Shown: positions 45,483 through 54,440, counted from the first letter of the stretch. The stretch is DNA of 57,810 bases from Novosphingobium sp. MD-1 (GCF_001014975.1 NZ_BBXA01000003.1:1-57810); one strand, 5' to 3'. The notes: generated by a model not told the origin, from the letters alone. Numbers and translations are program-made.

Positions 45483-45794
45483 TCAGAGAGACCGGTAGGG
45501 CACACCGATCCGCTTTCTGGCACTCGCGCGCCGGGTCAGCAGCTTGCGCGCGAACCGTTCGGCCTGGTCGATGTCCGTGAAGGAGGCACGCCGGCATTGC
45601 CCCGTGCTGCCGATCCGCCCCCAGCTGTAATCGACGGTAATCACGCCGAAGAAATCGCGCTGCAGCAGGATGGTGTAGCGCCGCGCGATATTGCGTGCCG
45701 GATCGCTGGCCTGAAGGCAGATGGGATATCCCACGGGAATGATCCTGGCGTCCGGCATGGCGGCAGATTTCACGGACATTGCCGTCACGTCCAA
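45483..45794 (-). CDS. WGR-domain small protein
   Basis: The protein has up to 103 residues; starts at MSVKSAA or MPDARII are possible. The segment YTILLQRDFFGVITVDYSWG-R-I-G is a WGR domain (Trp-Gly-Arg motif), which binds nucleic acids in PARP and related proteins, with the usual basic C-terminal helix (FARKLLTRRASARKRIG). Free-standing WGR proteins of this size are common on alphaproteobacterial plasmids; their role is not known. Confidence 0.8.
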   Translation of the reverse strand: MDVTAMSVKSAAMPDARIIPVGYPICLQASDPARNIARRYTILLQRDFFGVITVDYSWGRIGSTGQCRRASFTDIDQAERFARKLLTRRASARKRIGVPYRSL

Positions 45795-45983
45795 CGGGTA
45801 TTCTGAATCACTCGCCGCGCATTGATTCAGGCGCTCGATCGACTTGGGGCGTCGTCATTACGGCACGTCCCGCGCTCGCCAACGGGTGCATCGGAGCGCC
45901 TGCTGATCAGCGATTGTCTCTGGCCCAACGAAGCCGGGCTGCTGTAGACGTAGCGGGATCGTGAGCACCTTCAGGACATCGCA

Positions 45984-46634
45984 ATGGCGAAAACGGCAAC
46001 CAGACTGCCCGGCGGAAGGGTCATCCGCGCCCTGCTGGCCAAATACGCATGTCCGCTCGGCTACCATGAGGTGCGAACCCGGTTGCTGGGGGCTATCGCC
46101 AGTCCCGATCCGGACATGAAACCCATGACCGTGATTGCCGGCCTGTGGGGCGGCGAATTGCCGCCGTTCAACAGCGTCGACGACGCCAATGAACTCCTCG
46201 GCGCCCTGGTGATGGGGCTCTGGAATGAACTGGCGTCGCATCAGGACCCCAAGGTGCCGTTCAAGGCCGTGCCGGTACCGATGGAACCGACGGCTGCTAA
46301 CCTTGGCCATCTCGGGTTGGTGCGCGGTCAGGAGGCCGAAGGGTTTGTCGAAGGACTGTTCAACGGAGCCGATGAGGCAGGCCTTCCCGAGCGTGCGCAC
46401 GAAGCGGTGACGCATCTGGGCGATATCAGGTCCATGATGCTCGGCGTTGCCGACCTTGTCGAGCGAACGGCAGGCGAGCCCGAGGACCGCGCCCAGATCA
46501 AGGAAACGATCAAGCATTTGCGCGCCATGACCGAGATCATGGAAACCGAAATCCATGCCGCAGTTCTGTCCTGCGTCCGCGCGCGAACGCAGGGGCTCCC
46601 CGGTCTTACCTCGCCATGGTCCACCGGACATTGA
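45984..46634 (+). CDS. Hypothetical protein
   Basis: The 216-residue soluble protein starts at ATG 45984 with AGGA 8 bp upstream. It is helical, with G-L-W-G-G-E-L-P-P-F-N-S followed by DDANELLGALVMGLWNELA, and a C-terminal helical part around KETIKHLRAMTEIMETEIHA. The region looks somewhat like the all-helical YecA/UPF0149 fold but no diagnostic motif is seen, so this is not asserted. Its 3' end overlaps the next reading frame by 19 bp. Function unknown. Confidence 0.65.
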   Translation: MAKTATRLPGGRVIRALLAKYACPLGYHEVRTRLLGAIASPDPDMKPMTVIAGLWGGELPPFNSVDDANELLGALVMGLWNELASHQDPKVPFKAVPVPMEPTAANLGHLGLVRGQEAEGFVEGLFNGADEAGLPERAHEAVTHLGDIRSMMLGVADLVERTAGEPEDRAQIKETIKHLRAMTEIMETEIHAAVLSCVRARTQGLPGLTSPWSTGH

Positions 46635-47023
46635 CGGCCGTGCCGGAAATGGATGCCGAGCAACGGCTACGCGACAAGCTGCGCAAGATCGAGGCGCTGT
46701 TTGCCGGTGCCGCGACCGCAGGCGAAAAGGCGGCCGCGGCCGCGGGCGCTGCCGCTGAGCGCTTACGGCGCCAGTTCGCCGAAACCGGGACACGAGAACC
46801 GGCCGAAGAGTTCAAGTTCTCCATTCCCGACCCATGGGCACGCCAGCTCTTTACCGCCTTGTGCCGCCGTTATGGATTGGGGCCTTTCCGCTATAGAGGA
46901 AGGTTGGGCACCTCCCCCGTCGCGGTCCTGGACATCGGCGGTGTTCCCTCGCCGCTGTCGCCCTGCGGTTCCGCTTCGCTCCATATGCGGCCAACACTGG
47001 CGAGGGAGGAGTCAATCCACTAA
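46616..47023 (+). pseudogene. DUF2786-like protein, C-terminus replaced by IS3 sequence
   Basis: The first ~95 residues (start at 46616, or 46649 with MDAEQRLRDKL) have the helix RLRDKLRKIEALFAGAATAG and the later IPDPWARQLFTALCRRYGLG-P-F-R-Y-R-G-R of DUF2786-type plasmid proteins. Then, in frame, it becomes SPLSPCGSASLHMRPTLARE-E-S-I-H, which looks like the C-terminal end of an IS3 OrfB. The gene has therefore probably lost its own 3' part through an IS3 insertion and deletion. Confidence 0.6.
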
Positions 47024-47095
47024 CAATCCGAACGGACTGGCCGGTCACGCTTTACTGGACCATCGGCGCTCCCAAGTGGGCGGGGCAGAAACATT
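46905..47095 (+). mobile_element. IS3-family 3' end remnant
   Basis: It comprises the last ~35 codons of an orfB, then about 70 bp ending in a G-rich AGTGGGCGGGGCAGA that resembles an IS3 right end. Its C-terminal coding type matches elements whose OrfA begins MARKHKPEE, as in the fragment at 35530-35687, so both may derive from one kind of element. That link comes from family knowledge, not from shared sequence here. Confidence 0.5.
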
Positions 47096-47101
47096 CTGCC
47101 C
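47083..47101 (-). terminator. Hairpin after the adhesin gene
   Basis: GGGCAGAA and TTCTGCCC pair around ACA, 35 bp beyond the adhesin stop. There is no T-tract, so termination is uncertain. Confidence 0.4.
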
Positions 47102-47135
47102 ACACCCCACATGAGTTGAGCCGCGTATCGGTTCG

Positions 47136-49352
47136 TTACCAGCCAAAAGTTATCCCGGCGCGCCCCCCCGTCGAGCCGCCGACGGTTGAACCGGCCACGC
47201 CGCCGCTTACCCAGATGCGTGGGCTGACCCGGGCAACCACCGTTCCGGAGAACCCCTGTTCGCCGCGATAAGTGGCAAGGTTGAAGGACACGGCGACTGA
47301 TTGTCCCTCGGGCAGGAAGGCGTTGCCCATCGCCATCGCCGCCGCGATGCCGCCATTGGCCTGTCGGGCCTGTTGCTCCAGAATATTCGTTCGCGCTTCG
47401 ATCTGCCCAACGCGACCCGTCAGAGTGCCAACCTGACCGGACAGGGTGCTAACCTGGCCCGTGAGATTTGCCGTTTGCGCGGAAAGCGTTGCAAACTGTC
47501 CTTGCAGATTCACGATGTCCGATGGCCCGACAGACGAACGATCGACACGCCCCTGACTATCGACGGTCATAAAAGCAGGCGGCTGTGCTGTGCCCTCTCC
47601 GCTGCTTGCCAGTCCGGCAAACGTGTATGAGGCGGACGAGTTGCCGATTGCCACCTCATTGTAACGCTGGGCCTGCGCACCATTTCCAATGGCGACGCTG
47701 CCTGCCGGGCCGGCGTCGGCATTATTGCCGATGGCAATCGAAGAAACCCCGGCATTGGCCTGATTGCCGACTGCTACGCCACCGTCACCGCGCGCGGTGG
47801 AGGCATTTCCCAGCGCCACAGCACCATCCCCGGTCGCGGTATTATCTGCTCCCATCGCGACAGCGCCCGTGCCAACCGCCGTGTTGGGGTCGCCGATGGC
47901 AACCGCGCCATTGCCAGACGCAATGTTTCCCGCGCCGATGGAAACCGCTTTCCCGTCGGTTGCCTGCGCCCCGTTGCCAATGGCCACGGCGCTGGCACTA
48001 TCGGCAACAGAACCGGAGCCGATGGCAACCGCATCCCGCCCGGTTGCGCGTGGCAGAACCGATCCTTCCCCCGAGTTGATCTCTATATAGTCGGTGCGGG
48101 CCACCGCATTGTCGATCTGCTGCTGTGCCGAAATGGCGGTGCTGTACAGAACGGCGCTCAACGCGTTGAACTGGCCCATATTCACAGCATCGGTATTGTT
48201 GATCCCTGCGGCAACACTGGTCAGGCGCCGTTCGTTGCCGATGGTGCCAAAAGCGACCGTATCGGCCTCGTTGGCGACCGAGTCCGCGCCGATGGCGACC
48301 GAGTTTGGCGCGGTCACCAGCGCGCCATGGCCGAGTGCCGTGCCGCGATTGGCCTCGACCGTCGCGCCTGTGCCAACGGCCGTGGCGTAGCTGACGATGG
48401 GGAGGGTATTGTTGACAGCATCATAACGCCCGGAGGCGGAGGCATAGTTGCCAAGGGCAAGGTTGTTGTCGCCATTGGACACCGCCTGCTGACCGATAAC
48501 GACGCTGCCCGCCGATCCTACCTCGGGCACCCGTTGAGGGATGGCGCCGAAACCGTCGCCCTTGTTGACCGTCGCGGAGCGGCCGATAGCGATGGACCCC
48601 GCTTGCTCGGTGACGCTGCCCGCACCGATCGCGACACTGTTATCCGCGACGAAGAGGCTGTTGAGGCCCGTGGCGTTGACGGAATTGTCGCCATTGCTCT
48701 TGATCAAGGCAGTGCCGATCCCATTGACCGTCACCCCGCTGCCGATGGCAAGGCCGGAATTGGCGGTGACGGTGGCGCCCTGGCCCAGGGCGATGGCATT
48801 GTCTGCGGTGATCGTCGTGAATGCGCCGATGGCCGTGCTGTTGGAGACCGGTGTGAAATTATTGGGCATCCCAATCAGCGAGGCGCTGCCCAGCGCGACA
48901 TTGTTATCGCCCTGCGATCGTGAAGCATAGCCGATGGCAATGCCGCCAAGCGGTATGGACGCAGTGGGACGGGTTGTAATAAACCTCAGACCCGAAGCCG
49001 CGCTGGTGCCAATGGCGATGCCGCCTATGCCCGTGTTGACTGGCTGTAACCCGTTGAAAGATCCAACAACTGCGCCAGCACCGAGCGATACACCGGATGG
49101 CAAGCCAACCGATGCGGCGGCACCAACCGCTGTTCCGGAGTCGCCATCCGCAGTCACATCGGCACTGGCACCGACAGCCGTCGCGACATCGGCGCCGGCA
49201 TGGGACCCGGTGCCGCATTCGGTTCGATATGGTCCAAGCGCGTCATTGCACTCCGGCGTGGCGTCGGCATGCGCTGCGGTTGCGGAGCACAGGGCCAGCA
49301 CGGCGACAAGCGAGGAACGGCTGACGCCGCGCAAAAGGGTGTTGGTCATCAT
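47136..49352 (-). CDS. Trimeric autotransporter adhesin (YadA-like)
   Basis: The 738-residue protein starts at ATGATG behind AAGGAT and has a signal peptide to about A-H-A-D-A. Residues about 50-590 are YadA head repeats of 14-16 residues (G-x-x-A-x-A-I-G, for example NSVAIGADSVANEADTVAFG) with short neck-like inserts near ERRLTSVAAGINNTDAVNMG. A coiled-coil stalk (TLSAQTANLTGQVSTLSGQV) leads to the four-strand membrane anchor ending AGSTVGGSTGGRAGITFGW. Such proteins form trimeric surface fibres that bind surfaces or cells. A DUF3617-like lipoprotein lies 60 bp upstream on the same strand and a two-component system is divergent beyond it, which suggests that it is a target. Confidence 0.95.
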   Translation of the reverse strand: MMTNTLLRGVSRSSLVAVLALCSATAAHADATPECNDALGPYRTECGTGSHAGADVATAVGASADVTADGDSGTAVGAAASVGLPSGVSLGAGAVVGSFNGLQPVNTGIGGIAIGTSAASGLRFITTRPTASIPLGGIAIGYASRSQGDNNVALGSASLIGMPNNFTPVSNSTAIGAFTTITADNAIALGQGATVTANSGLAIGSGVTVNGIGTALIKSNGDNSVNATGLNSLFVADNSVAIGAGSVTEQAGSIAIGRSATVNKGDGFGAIPQRVPEVGSAGSVVIGQQAVSNGDNNLALGNYASASGRYDAVNNTLPIVSYATAVGTGATVEANRGTALGHGALVTAPNSVAIGADSVANEADTVAFGTIGNERRLTSVAAGINNTDAVNMGQFNALSAVLYSTAISAQQQIDNAVARTDYIEINSGEGSVLPRATGRDAVAIGSGSVADSASAVAIGNGAQATDGKAVSIGAGNIASGNGAVAIGDPNTAVGTGAVAMGADNTATGDGAVALGNASTARGDGGVAVGNQANAGVSSIAIGNNADAGPAGSVAIGNGAQAQRYNEVAIGNSSASYTFAGLASSGEGTAQPPAFMTVDSQGRVDRSSVGPSDIVNLQGQFATLSAQTANLTGQVSTLSGQVGTLTGRVGQIEARTNILEQQARQANGGIAAAMAMGNAFLPEGQSVAVSFNLATYRGEQGFSGTVVARVSPRIWVSGGVAGSTVGGSTGGRAGITFGW

Positions 49353-49412
49353 GTCTTGATCCTTGTGAGATTGGGATTTTTGGTTGATTGCGCCCGGGAA
49401 TGGTCCCGCCGG

Positions 49413-49862
49413 TCAGCAGTCGCCGATGCGTACCGATTCCGTCGTCATCGCTCGCAGGCCGCCGCCGCTCATGGTCGTTGTCGAACTGTCCCCGCGATAC
49501 TCGGTCGACATGGACAGAGTGGTCCCGCCGCATGACTGGACCCAGGCAATGGTCGGGCCATGGATGGTGACCGATCGAATTGTGCAATCATCCTTGGCCG
49601 CTTGTGCAGCCAGGGCCTCGCGGATCTGGGTGTCCGTGCCATTGGCTGACACGGCCTCTTGCGGCGATACGCAACGGCTTTGCGCCGGTCCGGCGCTGTT
49701 GGCGAGCGTTCCGGTCTGTTGCCACAAGCCGGGGTTCAGCCGCTGTGTCGTAGTGCTGCCATTGGCCGACGCCTGGCTTTGCCCCGCCTTTGGCTCGGGC
49801 GCGGAACCGCATGCCGTGGTCAGCAGCAGGCAGGTTGCGGCACAAAGGGATCGTGATGCCAT
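49413..49862 (-). CDS. DUF3617-like lipoprotein
   Basis: The 149-residue protein starts at MASRSLCAATCLLLTTACG, a lipoprotein signal with Cys in L-T-T-A-C. The mature part has the DUF3617 pattern: L-N-P-G-L-W-Q near the start, RCVSPQEAV, KDDCTIRSV, and T-E-Y-R-G-D-S-S-T-T at the end. The family is periplasmic and of unknown function. It precedes the adhesin by 60 bp on the same strand and may share its transcript; its 5' end is divergent from the response regulator gene. Confidence 0.8.
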   Translation of the reverse strand: MASRSLCAATCLLLTTACGSAPEPKAGQSQASANGSTTTQRLNPGLWQQTGTLANSAGPAQSRCVSPQEAVSANGTDTQIREALAAQAAKDDCTIRSVTIHGPTIAWVQSCGGTTLSMSTEYRGDSSTTTMSGGGLRAMTTESVRIGDC

Positions 49863-49922
49863 GTCGGACTCCGTGATTGGGATTGGCATCACCCCGGATA
49901 GTGCGCGAACCGGGTGGCGTAT

Positions 49923-49940
49923 CTACCCGGAACTGGGTAG
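49923..49940. promoter_or_regulatory. CTACCC / GGGTAG inverted repeat between lipoprotein and response regulator
   Basis: CTACCC, six bases, GGGTAG lies in the 134-bp divergent intergenic region. NarL-type regulators bind short inverted heptamers containing TAC, so this is a candidate site for the regulator encoded next to it. No matching copy was noticed elsewhere. Confidence 0.45.
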
Positions 49941-49996
49941 CCCTGTTTGCCGCCCGCTGGCCTATGGCTGGCCGATTAGTCATGACGGGGCTTGGA

Positions 49997-50638
49997 ATGA
50001 TCCGGATCGTTGTTGTCGAGGATGATCCCGTGACCCTGGGGCGTATCGAACGATACCTCGCCCGGCCGGACGACATGGAAGTCGTCGCCACCGCCGCCAA
50101 TGTTGCGCAGGGCCTGCCGCTGGTCGCGGCGGGGGGTTATGATGTGCTGCTGTGCGACCTTGGTCTGCCCGACGGCAGCGGAATCGACCTGATCCGCGCC
50201 AGCAGCAGCACGCACCCGGACGCCGATATCATCGTAATCACCATCTTCGCCGAACAGTCGAAAGTGCTGAGCAGTATCAAGGCGGGCGCGCGCGGCTATC
50301 TGCTGAAGGACGAAAATCTCGACGGCTGCGCAGACCGTATCCGCGAAGTACGTGGCGGTGGTTCACCGATCAGTCCCATCATCGCCAGACAGCTTCTGAG
50401 ACAGCTCGCTCCGACCGCCGCAATAGATGAACCTGACATAGCCCTGACACCGCGCGAAACCGAAGTGCTGAACCTGCTTGCCAGGGGGTTCTCCTACGGA
50501 GAAATCGCGGATATCCTGCACTTGTCAGCACAGACTATCGGCACGCATGTAAAGAACCTGTACCGCAAGCTCGAAGTGCGGTCGCGCGCGGAGGCCGTGT
50601 TCGAAGCCAGTTCGCGCGGTATCATTTCGTTGCAATAG
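49997..50638 (+). CDS. NarL/LuxR-type response regulator
   Basis: 213 residues from MIRIVVVEDDP, with GGGG at suitable spacing; an ATG at 49982 has no site. The receiver domain has the acidic pair Asp9/Asp10, the phosphorylated Asp54 (LLCDLGLPDGSG), Thr/Ile at about 82-84 and Lys near 104 (GYLLKDENL). The output domain is LuxR-type: TPRETEVLNLLARGFSYGEI and AQTIGTHVKNLYRKLEVRSR. Its partner kinase starts 25 bp downstream. Likely targets are its own divergent region and the lipoprotein-adhesin genes. Confidence 0.95.
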   Translation: MIRIVVVEDDPVTLGRIERYLARPDDMEVVATAANVAQGLPLVAAGGYDVLLCDLGLPDGSGIDLIRASSSTHPDADIIVITIFAEQSKVLSSIKAGARGYLLKDENLDGCADRIREVRGGGSPISPIIARQLLRQLAPTAAIDEPDIALTPRETEVLNLLARGFSYGEIADILHLSAQTIGTHVKNLYRKLEVRSRAEAVFEASSRGIISLQ

Positions 50639-50663
50639 GTTTGCCATCGTCAACGTCTCCGCC

Positions 50664-52583
50664 TTGTTGAGCTGTCTTCGGACGGTCGTGTTGCTGGCCT
50701 TGCTGATGGCGGCCTGGGCATTGCCGGGCAGCGAGGGCCTTGCTGCGAGCACATCCTCGCCAGAACCACAGGTTGTGACGCCCGTCCGTGTCGCTGACTA
50801 TGTCTATTCCGATGCCGAAATGCCGCCTCAACGCGGGTGGCGGCAGGCTGCGGTGCCGTTGATCGACCTCTACGACACTCCGCGTGCAGCGGCTCCCCGC
50901 GTGATGTGGGTACGCTTCCGTTTTGACGCGGGGCGATCGGCAGGTGCGGGTCAGGCGACCGCCACGATGGCGTGGACCGCTGCCTACATGAGCGAGCGCT
51001 TCCGCTTTTTCCTCAACGGTCGGGAGATTTACCGCAACTATTCAGACCCGGCAGAGCTGCCGATGTCGACATTCAAGCCGCAGATTGTTGCCCTACCCGC
51101 CGCCAGCTTGCGGCCTGGCATGAACGATGTCGCCATCCGGCTCGAATCCGACAAATTGTACACGCTTGGCGTCAGCCGTATGGAGATCGGCCCAGGAGCG
51201 GCGATCCGTGACATCTATGACTGGCGTTACGTCACCCAGTTCCAGGGTGTGCTGGTCTCCAACTCGATGCTTGGCGTTCTGGCGTTGTTTGCCACTTTAT
51301 TATGGTTGCGCCGACGGCAGGACATGACATTGGGTTGGCTGGCTTTGCTGGGTAGCCTGTGGTTTGTCCGCAATCTGCGTTATTACTATGAAACGCCGCC
51401 GATCCCGATCGACCTTTACTGGCACATACAGATCAACCTCATCTTCGCCATGATGGCGGTGTTCTACTGCTTTGCCGCTCGCTTCCTGGAAATCCGCAAT
51501 CGTCGGTTGTGGACGATGGTATCGCTCGGCATTGGCGCGACCGCCATCATCAGCCAGTTGGTGCTGACCAGTCTCGGCATCAGCGATGTTGTCAGCCACC
51601 TGCTGGTCGTCCCGCTGTCGCTTGCCATTCTGGTCGTTTTCGGACGTGCCACGCTGATCAGCCCCAAGCCCGAAAACGTTGCCATGTTCGTTGCCTCCAC
51701 GATGGGCGTGGCTTCGGCTCTTCATGATTTTGGTATGGGGATGAAAGTATGGACCGGCGCACATTTCGCGCTTTTGCCATATGCTGGCGTAGTCATCTTC
51801 CTGGTTTTTGCGTTTGCGCTTGGACGTCGGTTGATCGACGCGCTGGGCACGGTCGAGAATCTTAATGCCATTCTTGAAGATCGCGTGGCCGAAGCAACCA
51901 GCGAACTTGAGCGCTCGCAAAAGCAAATCCGAGAGCTGGAAATCGCAGTCGCGCTGGAGCGCGAGCGCGAGCGGATCATGCGTGAGATGCACGACAGTGT
52001 TGGCTCAAATCTGATCTCAGCGCTGGCGATTGCCGAACATGGCGTCGCATCGGACAACACGGTTGCGACCCTCAGGCGCTCTTTGACGGATCTGCGCATT
52101 GCGGTCGATTCGCTTGAGCAAGTCGATGGCGACATAACCCCGCTGGTAGCCAGCTTTCGCCATCGGATGGAGCCCGAGCTGGCCGCGGCCGGTTGGCGAT
52201 TTGAATGGCGGGTTGAGGACGTGCCGCCTTTGTCCTGGCTGGATTCGGCGAACGCGTTGCATGTCTTGCGGATCTTGCAAGAGGCACTCAGCAATTCCCT
52301 CCGTCATTCGGGAGGAAGTATTGTCAAGCTTGCATTGCAATCCGACGCGCGTGCCGGAACTCCGGGTATCGCGATACTGATTGCAGATAATGGTCATGGC
52401 CTGCCCAACCCGAGGCAGGCAGAAGCGCCATCACATCGTGGCAAAGGGCAAAGCAACATGCAGGCCAGAGCTCACGCGCTCGGTGCGCAGTTGTCCATTG
52501 CCAACGGGAAGCATGGCGGAACCACAGTGTCGCTGTGGCTTCCGCTCCATCGCGGGGATTCAGGACCTGCTTCGATTGGCTAA
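50664..52583 (+). CDS. Sensor histidine kinase, 7TM-type with HisKA_3 (NarX/DesK-like)
   Basis: About 639 residues. A signal peptide (VVLLALLMAAWALPGSEGLA), a periplasmic beta-rich domain (about 35-185) resembling 7TMR-DISM extracellular domains, seven hydrophobic segments (about 190-410), a coiled coil, then the HisKA_3 box MREMHDSVGSNLI with His443 and an ATPase domain with N-box EALSNSLRHSGG and G-box ADNGHGLP. It phosphorylates the preceding response regulator. The start is unclear: TTG 50664 or 50667 has no good site, an AGG lies before an in-frame ATC at 50646, and ATG 50706 would shorten the signal peptide. Confidence 0.9.
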   Translation: MLSCLRTVVLLALLMAAWALPGSEGLAASTSSPEPQVVTPVRVADYVYSDAEMPPQRGWRQAAVPLIDLYDTPRAAAPRVMWVRFRFDAGRSAGAGQATATMAWTAAYMSERFRFFLNGREIYRNYSDPAELPMSTFKPQIVALPAASLRPGMNDVAIRLESDKLYTLGVSRMEIGPGAAIRDIYDWRYVTQFQGVLVSNSMLGVLALFATLLWLRRRQDMTLGWLALLGSLWFVRNLRYYYETPPIPIDLYWHIQINLIFAMMAVFYCFAARFLEIRNRRLWTMVSLGIGATAIISQLVLTSLGISDVVSHLLVVPLSLAILVVFGRATLISPKPENVAMFVASTMGVASALHDFGMGMKVWTGAHFALLPYAGVVIFLVFAFALGRRLIDALGTVENLNAILEDRVAEATSELERSQKQIRELEIAVALERERERIMREMHDSVGSNLISALAIAEHGVASDNTVATLRRSLTDLRIAVDSLEQVDGDITPLVASFRHRMEPELAAAGWRFEWRVEDVPPLSWLDSANALHVLRILQEALSNSLRHSGGSIVKLALQSDARAGTPGIAILIADNGHGLPNPRQAEAPSHRGKGQSNMQARAHALGAQLSIANGKHGGTTVSLWLPLHRGDSGPASIG

Positions 52584-52643
52584 TGCCGGCCTACGCATCG
52601 GCCCGTTTGCCTCATCAATTTGCCTGTTGGGGATGATCATGGT

Positions 52644-52666
52644 ACTAAATTCAGACTGAATTTAGT
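52644..52666. promoter_or_regulatory. Perfect palindromic operator of the phd-parE module
   Basis: Arms ACTAAATTCAG and CTGAATTTAGT are perfect 11-mers around one A. It ends directly before the antitoxin's GGAG site, so a bound antitoxin would block transcription or early elongation. It is the only A/T-rich palindrome of this quality in the neighbourhood. Confidence 0.8.
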
Positions 52667-52678
52667 GTGGAGTTTGCC

Positions 52679-52951
52679 ATGGGCCTCGAAACGCGTGTCA
52701 AGCCGATCAGCTATCTCAAAGCGCACAGCGCCGAGGTCATTCGGGAGCTCGCCGAGGGAGCTGCGCCCCTGGTGATAACGCAGAATGGCGAGGCCAAGGT
52801 GGTGATTCAGGACGTCACCAGCTATGCCGAGACGCAGGAGTTGCTGGCGTTGCTCAAGCTGCTCGCTATGGCACGCGATGACATGTCCACAGGCCGCGTG
52901 CAGCCGCTTGAGGGTCTCAAGGACCGGATACGTGCGCGTGCTACGCGCTGA
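52679..52951 (+). CDS. Phd/YefM-type antitoxin
   Basis: 90 residues from ATG 52679 with GGAG at 6 bp; the in-frame GTG at 52667 is part of that site. ETRVKPISYLKAHSAEVIRE and PLVITQNGEAKVVIQDV form the Phd/YefM DNA-binding fold, and the C-terminal helix (LLALLKLLAMARDDMSTGRV) would wrap the toxin. It binds its own operator and is protease-labile in known cases. The TGA stop overlaps the toxin ATG. Confidence 0.93.
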   Translation: MGLETRVKPISYLKAHSAEVIRELAEGAAPLVITQNGEAKVVIQDVTSYAETQELLALLKLLAMARDDMSTGRVQPLEGLKDRIRARATR

Positions 52952-53304
52952 TGCCCGCAAGGATGCGCCTTCAGCTTGCGGCCGAAGCTGAAGGCGACTT
53001 GCAAGCGATCTACAATCGTCGGCTGAAACAGCGCGGCGCGGATGGTCCGGACGGAGCCGATGCGCTCCTTGACACGCTCTACGCCGCCATTGAAACGCTG
53101 TCCGAGTATCCATTCCGCGGCCCAAATCCGCCAGAGCTCGATGCCTTGGGCAGTGCGGAATGGCGGCAAATTTCGCTGTGGCCCTATCGGGTCATTTACA
53201 CGGTCGAAGGCGATGTCGTGACGATCGCGGTGGTGGCGGACAGCCGGCGCGATTTTGCCAGCCTGCTGGAAAGGCGCCTGCTTCAGCGTGCGCCGCGCAG
53301 TTGA
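52951..53304 (+). CDS. ParE/RelE-family toxin
   Basis: A 117-residue protein whose ATG overlaps the antitoxin stop. RLQLAAEAEGDLQAIYNRRL at the start and WRQISLWPYRVIYTVEGDVV with ADSRRDFASLLERRL near the end give the ParE/RelE fold. ParE members poison gyrase and RelE members cut mRNA at the ribosome; the sequence alone does not decide between them. The pair should stabilise the element that carries it. An IS30 element lies 55 bp downstream. Confidence 0.92.
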   Translation: MPARMRLQLAAEAEGDLQAIYNRRLKQRGADGPDGADALLDTLYAAIETLSEYPFRGPNPPELDALGSAEWRQISLWPYRVIYTVEGDVVTIAVVADSRRDFASLLERRLLQRAPRS

Positions 53305-53427
53305 AGCATATTGAGTTTACATAATTACTATTCTCAATCTGGAACATCCCAAGAGGGTGGATTCAAACTGGAAGCGCGAATTTCGAGGATTTCCGGGCAT
53401 TGTGTGCCCCACTCGAAAGGACGCGAA

Positions 53428-54432
53428 ATGCCACGATCGTATCATCACCTTGCCCTTGCAGAGCGCGAAAAGATCATGCGCATGCGTGACGCGAAAGTTC
53501 CTGTATCGCGTATGGCGGTCGAGCTTGGCCGGCATCGCGCGACGATTTACCGTGAGCTGCGCCGCAATTATTTCTACGACGACGATGCATATTTCCGAGG
53601 CTATTTTGGACGTGTAGCGCATAGCAAGGCGGCGGCTCGCCGTGTGCGTGGAGGCAAGGTGGCTCGCAATCCCAGCCTCGCAACGCGCATCGCCCAGGAC
53701 CTCGCGCGATGCTGGTCCCCCGAACAAATTTCCGGCCGTTTACGCCTTGAACAGGCCAATCCGATCGCGGTGTCTCACGAGACGATCTACCAGTATGTCT
53801 ATGGCTCCGAAGGCCGCCGGCTCGGCTTATGGAGCCAGTTGCCTCGTCAGCGTAAATCGCGCCGTCGCCGTTATGCGCGCAAGCCTCGTGGCCTCAACAT
53901 TCCGCTCGTCAACACGATTGCCGAACGGCCCAAGGCCATCTCCGACCGCGCACAATTTGGCCATTGGGAGGGTGATCTCATTGCTTTCAAGCAGGAATTT
54001 GGGAAATCCAACCTGACCTCGCTGGTGGAACGGCGCAGCCGGTTCGTCGTGCTGGCGCGTAACCCAAGCAAGCATTCCAGCGGGGTCATGCAGGGGATTG
54101 AGCGCCACCTTCACCCCCTTCCCCAAGCCCTGCGGCAGAGCATCACCTTCGACCGCGGGACGGAGTTCGCAGCCTTTGCCACCCTGCATACCAACCTCGG
54201 TATGACGAGTTACTTCTGCAAGCCGTCAGCACCCTGGCAAAAGGGCAGTGTCGAAAACAGCAACGGTCGTATCCGCCGGTATCTGCCCCTCGATACCGAC
54301 ATCAGCAAGCTATCGGAGAATGAGCTGGCAGCCCTTACCCACAGGCTGAACAGCACGCCCAGAAAGTGCCTGGGTTTCCGAACACCGGCTGAAGTCTTCG
54401 ACGAGCAGATTGCCACCACGCGGGTGGTCTGA
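53428..54432 (+). CDS. IS30-family transposase
   Basis: 334 residues from MPRSYHHLALAEREKIMRMR (AAAGGA before the ATG). The N-terminal helix-turn-helix (VPVSRMAVELGRHRATIYRE) recognises the ends. The DDE core shows GHWEGDLI (first Asp), ITFDRGTEFA (second Asp) and WQKGSVENSNGRIRRYLP with the catalytic Glu. No frameshift or stop is seen, so it may be active. A strong hairpin lies just after the gene. Confidence 0.96.
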   Translation: MPRSYHHLALAEREKIMRMRDAKVPVSRMAVELGRHRATIYRELRRNYFYDDDAYFRGYFGRVAHSKAAARRVRGGKVARNPSLATRIAQDLARCWSPEQISGRLRLEQANPIAVSHETIYQYVYGSEGRRLGLWSQLPRQRKSRRRRYARKPRGLNIPLVNTIAERPKAISDRAQFGHWEGDLIAFKQEFGKSNLTSLVERRSRFVVLARNPSKHSSGVMQGIERHLHPLPQALRQSITFDRGTEFAAFATLHTNLGMTSYFCKPSAPWQKGSVENSNGRIRRYLPLDTDISKLSENELAALTHRLNSTPRKCLGFRTPAEVFDEQIATTRVV

Positions 54433-54440
54433 ATTTTGCC

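Noticed and set aside
45800..45950. A 44-codon protein-like frame ending L-W-P-N-E-A-G-L-L before the gene at 45984
   Set aside because: It has no start codon with a site and no homology that could be named; kept out as unsupported.
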